A DNA stretch of 12,026 bases, taken from positions 1 to 12,026 of the forward strand of contig JAZQBE010000006.1 in assembly GCA_045545575.1 (NCBI GenBank), read 5' to 3'. The notes below the pieces were generated by a model, which had not been told where the DNA came from, searched no databases, and saw only the letters and a program-made list of their open reading frames with translations. Numbering within the stretch: position 1 is the first letter of the stretch; every line of letters starts with the position of its first letter. This document shows positions 6,701 to 12,026 of the stretch, one piece after another. The DNA is from Shuttleworthia sp045545575. GTDB taxonomy: Bacteria > Bacillota > Clostridia > Lachnospirales > Lachnospiraceae. Position numbers and translations under genes: made by a program.

Positions 6701-7447
6701 ATGCTGTATCCGTACCCGTATGATCTGCATATGCACTCCTGTCTTTCGCCCTGCGGAGACATGGACATGACGCCCAACAACATCGCCGGCATGGCGTTTC
6801 TTGGTGGGCTTAAGATCATTGCGCTCACGGACCACAATACGGGGCGCAACGTGCCGGCTCTCCTGAAATGCGCCGAACAGTACGGCCTGCTTGTGGTGCC
6901 CGGCATGGAGCTGACCACCCAGGAAGAAGTGCACGTGGTGTGCCTGTTTCCGGACCTCGAAAAGCTGCTGGCCTTTGACGCCTACGTATATGAAAAGCTC
7001 ATCAAGGTCAAAAATCGCGTGGAATTCTTCGGCGAACAGATCATCATGAACGAGGACGACGAGCCCGTCGGCGAAGAACCCTATCTTCTGATCAACGCGA
7101 CGGAAATCACCTTCGATGAAACCTATGACCTGGTGGAATCCTTCGGGGGACTGGCGATTCCCGCCCACCTCGACAAGGACACCACGTCCCTGATCTCCAA
7201 CCTCGGCTTCATTCCGCCGGACGCAAGATTCCCCTGCGCCGAAATCAAGGATCTCACAAAAAAGGATGCGCTCCTGAAAGCGCATCCTTATCTTCAGACC
7301 TGCCGGATCATCTCCGATTCCGACGCCCATGCGTTAACGTCCATGCGGGACGATTCCTTTATTCTGCATCTGGAGACAGAGCATCCGACGGCGGCGGACG
7401 TTATTTCGCACCTGCGGACGCGGCCTTCGGCTGAAGTTCAAGTGTAA
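6701..7447 (+). CDS. PHP-domain metal-dependent phosphoesterase
   Basis: This 248-residue protein has all the PHP metal-binding motifs in order: DLHMHS (His10, His12), TDHNT (Asp44, His45), GMELTTQEEVH (Glu70, His78), PAHLDK (His156) and SDSDAH (Asp208, His210). Stand-alone PHP proteins hydrolyse phosphate esters of nucleotides, short oligonucleotides or small metabolites with a two- or three-metal centre; the substrate here is not predictable. The start at 6701 has an AAAGGA site and follows the second DRTGG gene by 17 bp. Co-location with the sensory hydrogenase suggests it acts on a signal nucleotide or is regulated with it, which is inference. The last 47 bases overlap the 3' end of the convergent lipoprotein gene, and codons about 186-197 contain a strong hairpin that reads as a terminator on the opposite strand. 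Confidence 0.92.
   Translation: MLYPYPYDLHMHSCLSPCGDMDMTPNNIAGMAFLGGLKIIALTDHNTGRNVPALLKCAEQYGLLVVPGMELTTQEEVHVVCLFPDLEKLLAFDAYVYEKLIKVKNRVEFFGEQIIMNEDDEPVGEEPYLLINATEITFDETYDLVESFGGLAIPAHLDKDTTSLISNLGFIPPDARFPCAEIKDLTKKDALLKAHPYLQTCRIISDSDAHALTSMRDDSFILHLETEHPTAADVISHLRTRPSAEVQV
7258..7289 (-). terminator. Rho-independent terminator on the minus strand, inside the PHP gene
   Basis: A perfect 11-bp stem (AAGGATGCGCT with AGCGCATCCTT), separated by a 6-base loop, is followed on the minus strand by a run of six T (two of them in the stem). On the plus strand the bases after the stem are not T-rich, so it is directional. It lies 112 bp beyond the stop of the lipoprotein gene and would end that transcript within sequence antisense to the PHP gene. 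Confidence 0.75.
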
Positions 7448-8267
7448 TACTCTCCCCATTGATCTCAAGGGTCTCCACACTGGATATGTCAATAAACTGT
7501 TTAAAGAATACCATTGTGTTTACATGCGGCGCTTCGTAAGTCTCATAGTTCATCTCCATTGTAGCTGCATCGCCGGAAACCGACTTTTCTCCTGGTTCAG
7601 TTGCAATCTCCAATTTGCTTCCGTCCTTAAAAGTGATAACGACCTGTTCTGCAACGTTCTTACTGTCTTCCTCCGTATAGTCCTCAAACCAGAGCGAATA
7701 AGGCGACAGGCTGATGTTTTGATATCTTTCGGTGTCCGCCCCTCGAAGTGTATCACATCCGGCAAAAGGAATCGTCAGCCTTGTCATTTCATTACCCTTT
7801 AATGAAACGACGGTTTTGCCGTTACTATCTCTCAGTCCTTCAATATCAAGAACAATTCCATCCTTCAAATCCACTGCGCGGGCGGTACACATAACTACGA
7901 TTTTCTTATCTGTCGAAAGCCCTTGATCCTTATTAAGCGAAATCAAAAATGCATTTGGATGTGTGCTGTTCTCTTCAAATACATGCGCCTCTAATGTCAG
8001 ATCTTTGATAGAGTCACCGCCGGTTTGGTCAACGCTAAGATAAGCAACCATAAAATGCTCATCTGAAATGACTTCATTTACAGAAACACGATAGTCTTTT
8101 ACTTCAACGCTGTTGTCAACAGGTACGAGAATGTCATCTTTGATCTGCTCATAAGGAATCAGATCATTGTTTTTCAGATAAGAAGTATCTTGGATTGTTT
8201 CTGCTGAGTTTAATCCGCAACCTGTTAATAGAATAGCAACAAGAATAACACTGCCTAGCTTCTTCAT
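7401..8267 (-). CDS. Predicted extracytoplasmic lipoprotein of unknown function
   Basis: The start at 8267 is chosen because it gives a clean lipoprotein signal and has GAGAGG six bases upstream; the frame opens at 8300. The protein has 288 residues. Residues 1-17 are Lys-rich and then hydrophobic, ending in the lipobox LLTGC, so Cys17 would be lipidated after cleavage by signal peptidase II. The mature part is acidic and rich in beta strands, in blocks such as SVEVKDYRVSVNEVISDEHF (about 51-70) and a final SVETLEINGESITLEL. This resembles the extracytoplasmic domains of Firmicutes DUF4179-type or anti-sigma-like proteins, but I cannot assign a family. The gene is visibly richer in A and T than its neighbours, has its own promoter and overlaps the PHP gene by 47 bp tail to tail, which suggests a later insertion. 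It probably works on the outer face of the membrane; ligand unknown. Confidence 0.8.
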   Translation of the reverse strand: MKKLGSVILVAILLTGCGLNSAETIQDTSYLKNNDLIPYEQIKDDILVPVDNSVEVKDYRVSVNEVISDEHFMVAYLSVDQTGGDSIKDLTLEAHVFEENSTHPNAFLISLNKDQGLSTDKKIVVMCTARAVDLKDGIVLDIEGLRDSNGKTVVSLKGNEMTRLTIPFAGCDTLRGADTERYQNISLSPYSLWFEDYTEEDSKNVAEQVVITFKDGSKLEIATEPGEKSVSGDAATMEMNYETYEAPHVNTMVFFKQFIDISSVETLEINGESITLELQPKAASAGAK

Positions 8268-8370
8268 GGTTTTCCTCTCTTTCTTAATCGCATTCATCAA
8301 TAGTCTGTGCTCTCAAAAACCACCTGTATTCCGTTCAGCCAAACGATCTACATCTTGTAATCCTACGCTC

Positions 8371-8399
8371 ATTTTACTCGCTGTAAACCTTTCTGTCAA
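8371..8399 (-). promoter_or_regulatory. Near-consensus sigma-A promoter of the lipoprotein gene
   Basis: On the minus strand TTGACA (8394-8399) and TAAAAT (8371-8376) are separated by exactly 17 bases. The -35 is perfect and the -10 matches five of six. An A-rich tract (8402-8418, read on the minus strand) lies directly upstream, like an UP element. The predicted start near 8364 leaves a leader of about 97 bases before the ATG at 8267. Confidence 0.75.
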
Positions 8400-8477
8400 A
8401 TGTTTTTTTTAATAAACAAATGAATGCGATGTGAAGAGAACGCCTGTGGCTGGAATCGTGCAGGCTTTCTGCGCACA

Positions 8478-8507
8478 CAAAAACAAGGCCGCTAAGAAGC
8501 GACCTTG
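8478..8507 (-). terminator. Rho-independent terminator of the larC operon
   Basis: A 10-bp stem with one mismatch (CAAGGTCGCT with AGCGGCCTTG) and a 4-base loop is followed on the minus strand by TTTTT and further T-rich bases. It lies about 24 bp after the stop of the FMN-dependent gene at 8531, separating this operon from the lipoprotein promoter. Confidence 0.85.
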
Positions 8508-8530
8508 CGTTAGTGAAGTAATGGCAATGC

Positions 8531-9649
8531 TCATATTCTGTGAATGACCGTCGGATCAAAGCTGCTGCAGTTTTCCACGCCGGTGTATGCCATCGCGCCT
8601 TTCAGTTCCGCGCTCATCTGTTCCAGCCGTGCTGCGCAGGCTTCCGCACCATCGCGGATGACCAGCGGCATGACGTGCGTTCCGACGCCGACTGCATCGG
8701 CCCCCAGTGCCAATGCCTTGTATGCGTCAAATCCGGATTCAATCCCGCAGTCGACGATGATCTCCAGATCCTTTCCCACGGCTTTGCGGATCTCCGGCAC
8801 CATCGCTGCCGGCGGCATCGCATAGGGAATCCGTCCTCCATGATGAGATACGATAACAGCCTTTGCGCCGATGTCCCGGGACAGCAACGCGTCGCGGACG
8901 CTCAAAACGCCTTTGACGACAAACGGCAGCGACGTCGCTTCCGCATAGGCCTTCATCTTCTCAAGGGATTTCACCTCCATGGGCTCGCCCATGACGATGT
9001 CGATGCTGCCCGTGTTGGTAAAGGTATGGTCTATATCCATACCGACGGCGACGGCACCGTGCTCTTCCGCAAATTTCAGCTGGCTGTAAACCTTATCCTC
9101 ATCCGCATAGGGCTTGACGATGCGCACGCAGCGCGCGCCGGTGGCGGCGATCCGCTCGTATTCGTCATTTTCCGTCATGCCGACCCAGTGCAGCACGTCC
9201 GTCATTTTCGCGGCCTGCGCGTACTTCTCCATGGGGCTGACGCTGTCCGAGAAAAAGGTGTGCAGATGGGACAGCGCCGCCGTCATGATCGGCGAACTCA
9301 TCTTCTGCCCGAGGAGACGCGTGGAAAGATCCGGCTCCTCAGTGCCCATCAGGCGCATCTCCAGCAGCAGGGAATCGTAATAGGCCCGGGTGATCCGCTT
9401 GGAGTTGCCGGCGTTGGTCGGATCGTTTCCCTTATTCTTCTCTTTTAACGAACGCTGCACGAACTGAACGATCTGATCCTCGTTCATCCCCTCTTTGACC
9501 CGCGCCAGCCCTTCCTGAAGCATGCCGATGATCATGTCGGCAGACATGCCGTCCGGAAATGCGGCCGACAGTTTTTCGATCGCCCCGTCCGGGATCCAGG
9601 ACGGGATCTTTTCTTTCAGTTTTTCCAGTGCTTCTCTGTCCAGTTTCAT
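8531..9649 (-). CDS. FMN-dependent alpha-hydroxy-acid dehydrogenase/oxidase family protein
   Basis: This is a 372-residue protein. Residues 1-75 are a helical charged extension. The rest is a TIM barrel of the lactate/glycolate oxidase family, with PIMTAALSHL at 120-129, the FMN-contacting Lys246 in VVKGVLS, and the active-site motif VSHHGGR at 267-273, where His270 and Arg273 match the catalytic His and substrate Arg of the family. DCGIESG (300-306) and ALGADAVGVG (314-323) correspond to the phosphate-binding end of the barrel. Several usual residues differ: Cys301 and Glu304 replace the expected Gly and Arg, and Thr324 replaces the Arg of the common GR motif. Substrate and electron acceptor are therefore uncertain. 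Being in one operon with larC suggests lactate or another 2-hydroxyacid. The start has a GGGGGA site; the gene follows the HD gene by 29 bp and ends at a terminator. A type 2 isopentenyl-diphosphate isomerase-like enzyme is a remote alternative. Confidence 0.87.
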   Translation of the reverse strand: MKLDREALEKLKEKIPSWIPDGAIEKLSAAFPDGMSADMIIGMLQEGLARVKEGMNEDQIVQFVQRSLKEKNKGNDPTNAGNSKRITRAYYDSLLLEMRLMGTEEPDLSTRLLGQKMSSPIMTAALSHLHTFFSDSVSPMEKYAQAAKMTDVLHWVGMTENDEYERIAATGARCVRIVKPYADEDKVYSQLKFAEEHGAVAVGMDIDHTFTNTGSIDIVMGEPMEVKSLEKMKAYAEATSLPFVVKGVLSVRDALLSRDIGAKAVIVSHHGGRIPYAMPPAAMVPEIRKAVGKDLEIIVDCGIESGFDAYKALALGADAVGVGTHVMPLVIRDGAEACAARLEQMSAELKGAMAYTGVENCSSFDPTVIHRI

Positions 9650-9678
9650 GTGTCCCCCTTTTCCTTCTCTCTTCGCTT

Positions 9679-10269
9679 CTATTCGCGCGGCAGACTTCCG
9701 TTTCGGATATTATCCTGCAGGATCTGATCCGTCACTTCAAACAGAATTTCCGAGCCCGGCTGGGTCTGGCTCTGCCGTTCGTAGACCTGCGCAGCCGTAA
9801 CGCCGTGCTCCGCCCAGTCAGATCCGCCGTTGCTGTTGTTTAAAAGCAGCGGCTGCAGATTGTCCATGGCCCGGGCGAAGCGGGATTCCGGCGTGTTTCG
9901 CGCCTCGAACTCCTCAAAGAGCGCGGTCAGTTCCGCCTTCTGATCCGGCGGCAGCAGGGAATAGATCCGCTCCTTTGCCGCCTCTTCCCGTTCGTGCTGT
10001 GACTGCTTCGCGTCCAGATCGTACGCGTACGTGTCCCCGGCATCGATCTCGACGATGTCGTGAATCAGACACATCAGCATGACCTTTGCGATATCCACCG
10101 GTTCGTTGGCGTATTCCCGGAGGATGTAAGCCATAATCGCCATGTGCCAGGCGTGTTCCGCGTCGTTTTCTTTCCGTCCGTGACCGGACAGGGATGTCTG
10201 CCGGAAGATGTTTTTTTCCTTGTCGATCTCCAGCGCAAATGCCAGCTGGCTTCGCAGCCGTTCATCCAT
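9679..10269 (-). CDS. HD-domain hydrolase (HDDC2/YfbR-like)
   Basis: The start at 10269 is preferred because AAAGGA lies about 10 bases upstream; the frame also opens at 10302, where TAATG overlaps the larC stop but no ribosome binding site is visible. The protein has 196 residues. The HD motifs are His39 (NDAEHAWH), His70-Asp71 followed by Glu74 and EIDAGD (LIHDIVEIDAGD, 68-79), and a late Asp in RAMDNLQPLLLNN. This set matches the HDDC2/YfbR family of 5'-nucleotidases and related metal-dependent phosphohydrolases acting on deoxynucleoside monophosphates. The exact substrate is not predictable. The gene sits between larC and the FMN-dependent gene and is co-transcribed with them, though no functional tie is obvious; it may be a housekeeping passenger. 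Confidence 0.85.
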   Translation of the reverse strand: MDERLRSQLAFALEIDKEKNIFRQTSLSGHGRKENDAEHAWHMAIMAYILREYANEPVDIAKVMLMCLIHDIVEIDAGDTYAYDLDAKQSQHEREEAAKERIYSLLPPDQKAELTALFEEFEARNTPESRFARAMDNLQPLLLNNSNGGSDWAEHGVTAAQVYERQSQTQPGSEILFEVTDQILQDNIRNGSLPRE

Positions 10270-10301
10270 GGTGCCGTCGTCCTTTCGTCTGTTCGTTCTC
10301 A

Positions 10302-11633
10302 TTATTTCACGCCCGGGTTCCAGGCCTCGCGAAGCGCCACGTCTTTGTCACGCGCAATCCGCGCAAGATCCTCGTATTCGTTTTTGCTGCGCTCTACCCC
10401 GTAGCCCGAGACAAACTTGCGGTGAATGGGCCCTTCCACGGTCTCGATCCGGCGCGTCTGCCGCTTGAGCACATAGCGGTCCATCACGCATTCCCGAATA
10501 CCGATCGTGCTGGTATAGCGGAAAATCGCATACACCAGATCCTCGCGGTCTTCCGGCGCACACAGCACGCAAAGCAGCGTGCCGGGGCGATTCTTTTTCA
10601 TGAAGATCGGCGCGGTGTAGACATCCTTCGCTCCTTCTTCGAACAGCTGCTCCACCGCATAGCCGATCTCCTCGCCGGTCATGTCGTCGATGTTGCAGGA
10701 CAGCTCGATGATCCGGTCGCGCAGTTCGTCTTCTCCGCGGAATTCCGTTTCTTCCTCTTCCGGCGTCTCGCCCAGGAACACACGCAGGCAGTTTGCCCGC
10801 GGGAAATCCTTCGTTCCCATGCCGTACCCTTCCGCCGAAACCGTCATCACCGGCATGCGCCCGAATTTGTCGGCAAAGTAGCCAACCAGCGCCGCACCGG
10901 TCGGCGTGCAAAGCTCACCTTCCAGATCGCCGGCCGCAATCGGAATCCCGTGAAGCAGCAGCGACGTGGCCGGCGCGGGCACCGACAGCACTCCGTGCGC
11001 ACAGCGGACCGCTCCGTAACCCGTCGTCACCGGCGAAACGATCACCTGCTCCGGTGCGATCTCATGCATCAGCATGCATACCGCCGTCACGTCCGCGACG
11101 GCATCCATCGCGCCGACTTCATGGAAATGCACCTCACTGGCCGGCCTTCCGTGCACCTTGCCCTCCGCTTCAGCGATGCGGGTGTAGACGGACAGGATGT
11201 CCGACCGGATGTCGCGATCCAGCTGCAGTGAGGATATGATGGCCTTGATATCCTGCATGGAATGATGCGCGTGGTGATGATGGTCGTGATCATGATCGTG
11301 GTCGTGATCGTGATCGTGGTCATGATGATGGTGGTGGTCGTGATCGTGGTCATGATCATGTTCGTGGTCATGATGGTGGGCGTGATCATGATCGTGGTCG
11401 TGGTCATGATGCACGTCTTCTGTATGCTCTTCTTCGCCATGAACAAGCATGTGGACATGGGTTCCCGTGATGCCGTGCTTCTCGTCGGCATGCGCTTCCA
11501 TCACCACGCCGGGAATCCCGATGCTGTTGAACTGTTCGATGAACGCTTTCCGATCCGGAACCAGCTCCAGAAGTGCCGCCGAAATCATATCGCCGGCCAC
11601 ACCCATACTGCAGTCGATGTATAAAGTCTTCAT
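10302..11633 (-). CDS. larC: LarC, nickel-pincer cofactor biosynthesis protein (nickel insertion)
   Basis: This is a 443-residue protein. The N-terminus LYIDCSMGVAGDM (4-16) matches the LarC start signature. VHFHEVGAMDAVADV (about 168-182) lies in the LarC1 half, and LSCNIDDMTGEEIGYA followed by FMKKNRPGTLLCVLC is typical of LarC2. LarC is a CTP-dependent cyclometallase that inserts nickel into the pincer cofactor of LarA-type lactate racemases and related 2-hydroxyacid racemases/epimerases. In Lactiplantibacillus plantarum the two halves are joined by a programmed frameshift; here one continuous frame encodes both. Residues 75-124 are a His/Asp tract with about 30 histidines, probably a nickel-binding or storage segment. 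The ribosome binding site is GGGAGAG. It is the first gene of an operon with the HD and FMN-dependent genes. larA, larB and larE are not in the window. Confidence 0.95.
   Translation of the reverse strand: MKTLYIDCSMGVAGDMISAALLELVPDRKAFIEQFNSIGIPGVVMEAHADEKHGITGTHVHMLVHGEEEHTEDVHHDHDHDHDHAHHHDHEHDHDHDHDHHHHHDHDHDHDHDHDHDHHHHAHHSMQDIKAIISSLQLDRDIRSDILSVYTRIAEAEGKVHGRPASEVHFHEVGAMDAVADVTAVCMLMHEIAPEQVIVSPVTTGYGAVRCAHGVLSVPAPATSLLLHGIPIAAGDLEGELCTPTGAALVGYFADKFGRMPVMTVSAEGYGMGTKDFPRANCLRVFLGETPEEEETEFRGEDELRDRIIELSCNIDDMTGEEIGYAVEQLFEEGAKDVYTAPIFMKKNRPGTLLCVLCAPEDREDLVYAIFRYTSTIGIRECVMDRYVLKRQTRRIETVEGPIHRKFVSGYGVERSKNEYEDLARIARDKDVALREAWNPGVK
11262..11411 (-). repeat. Low-complexity His-Asp coding repeat within larC
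   Basis: The DNA is a run of CAY GAY codons encoding residues 75-124 of LarC, about 31 His in 50 residues, arranged as HD dipeptides broken by clusters of three to five His. His-rich insertions at this place are known in LarC proteins and in nickel chaperones. The six-base period makes in-frame length change by slippage likely. Confidence 0.9.
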
Positions 11634-11665
11634 GCTGCTCTCCCTTCAAAAAAACGGTATGGTTT

Positions 11666-11695
11666 ATTGTACCACGGCGGGACCGGGAAGATAAA
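11666..11695 (-). promoter_or_regulatory. Possible promoter of the larC operon
   Basis: On the minus strand TACAAT (11666-11671) is a good -10 hexamer. The best -35 at the right distance is TTTATC (11690-11695, spacer 18), which is weak. It lies about 33 bp before the larC start and just downstream of the tandem repeat array. Confidence 0.45.
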
Positions 11696-11699
11696 CCGG

Positions 11700-12026
11700 T
11701 TTTTCTCTTTTGCGTTGTGCAGTTTCAGTGGTTTTGGCGTGCATGAATGCACGCCGGCAGGCGGCATTTGCACGCACTTGCTTTCATTTCCGGCGATGTG
11801 CAATTTCGATAGCTTCCGCGTGCATGAATGCACGCAGGAAGGCCGGCTTTTGCACGCACTCGCTTTCATTTCCGGCGATGTGCAAATTCAATAGTTTCCG
11901 CGTGCATGAATGCACGCCGGTGGGCGCGCATATGCACGCACTTGCTTTCTTTTCCGGCGTTGTGCAATTTCGTCAGTTTCCGCGTGCATGAATGCACGCC
12001 GGCATGCGGGCATATGCACGCACTTG
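11700..12026. repeat. Tandem array of 82-bp repeats with a central palindrome (continues past right edge)
   Basis: Four consecutive units are visible: 11700-11780 (diverged, about 81 bp), 11781-11862, 11863-11944 and 11945-12026 (82 bp each). Every unit holds the identical 18-base palindrome GCGTGCATGAATGCACGC, at 11737-11754, 11818-11835, 11900-11917 and 11982-11999. Units 3 and 4 differ at about 10 positions by eye. Each unit also has GTGCA about 15-20 bases before and TGCACGCAC about 12-15 bases after the palindrome. Differences cluster in the two spacers flanking the palindrome. The period is not a multiple of three, so the open frames across it are not believable genes. No protein-coding gene is seen from 11634 to the end of the window. 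Confidence 0.92.

Noticed and set aside
10270..10302. Start of the HD-domain gene at 10302 overlapping the larC stop
   Set aside because: The TAATG overlap is attractive, but there is no ribosome binding site before it, while AAAGGA precedes the ATG at 10269. Translational coupling cannot be excluded.
10194..11231. Plus-strand 345-codon open frame opposite larC
   Set aside because: It is antisense to a well-recognised gene, has an Arg/His-rich composition typical of shadow frames in GC-rich DNA, and matches no family I know.
11262..11624. Plus-strand frame rich in Val and Met that looks like a membrane protein
   Set aside because: It is the antisense reading of the His-Asp repeat of larC; the hydrophobicity is a complement effect of CAY/GAY codons.
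11630..11991. Small proteins with repeated VHECT-like or CVHSCT-like peptides across the repeat region on both strands
   Set aside because: The open frames are by-products of the 82-bp repeat. The period is not a multiple of three, so the reading frame changes at every unit, and no ribosome binding sites are present.
11700..12026. CRISPR array
   Set aside because: Units are similar along their whole 82 bp, with no unique spacers of constant size between short identical repeats, and no cas gene is nearby.

Overview
The window looks like a chromosomal segment of a strictly anaerobic, fermentative member of the Clostridia (Bacillota). The reasons are a multi-subunit NAD-linked electron-bifurcating-type [FeFe] hydrogenase, a second sensory-type [FeFe] hydrogenase homologue, strong AGGAGG-type ribosome binding sites almost everywhere, a Gram-positive style lipoprotein, and tightly packed operons. 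Most genes are GC-rich at the third codon position. One gene (about 7400-8270) is clearly more AT-rich. No 16S rRNA or other species marker is present, so the genus cannot be named.

Region 1 (1-3946, minus strand) is a hydrogenase operon read right to left: hydC (NuoE-like), a small histidine-kinase-type ATPase, an HndB-like thioredoxin-fold [2Fe-2S] protein, hydB (NuoF-like, carrying the flavin and NAD sites), and the N-terminal 199 codons of hydA, whose catalytic H-cluster domain lies beyond the left edge. Together these would couple NADH and reduced ferredoxin oxidation to H2 production, or the reverse.

Region 2 (3947-4177) is a divergent control region. It holds a plausible promoter for each arm and a perfect 8-bp inverted repeat placed over the predicted start site of the plus-strand arm.

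Region 3 (4178-7447, plus strand) is a five-gene operon: a DRTGG-type protein, an RsbW-like ATPase, a putatively sensory [FeFe]-hydrogenase homologue (all four H-cluster cysteine ligands kept, proton-transfer cysteine replaced by Ala), a second DRTGG-type protein and a PHP phosphoesterase. The arrangement suggests a redox or H2 sensing and signalling module beside the enzyme it may control; the signalling route itself is inference.

Region 4 (7401-8530) holds an AT-rich lipoprotein gene on the minus strand that overlaps the PHP gene tail to tail by 47 bp. It has its own near-consensus promoter and a likely terminator embedded antisense inside the PHP coding sequence.

Region 5 (8478-11700, minus strand) is a second operon: larC (nickel-pincer cofactor biosynthesis, with a very His/Asp-rich insert), an HD-domain phosphohydrolase, and an FMN-dependent 2-hydroxyacid dehydrogenase/oxidase homologue, closed by a strong terminator. 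LarC together with a 2-hydroxyacid flavoenzyme points to lactate or other 2-hydroxyacid metabolism.

Region 6 (11700-12026) is a non-coding tandem array with an 82-bp period. Each unit centres on the same 18-bp palindrome, and the array runs off the right edge. This array, the operator-like repeat at 4130-4154 and the antisense terminator inside the PHP gene are the least explained structures in the window.
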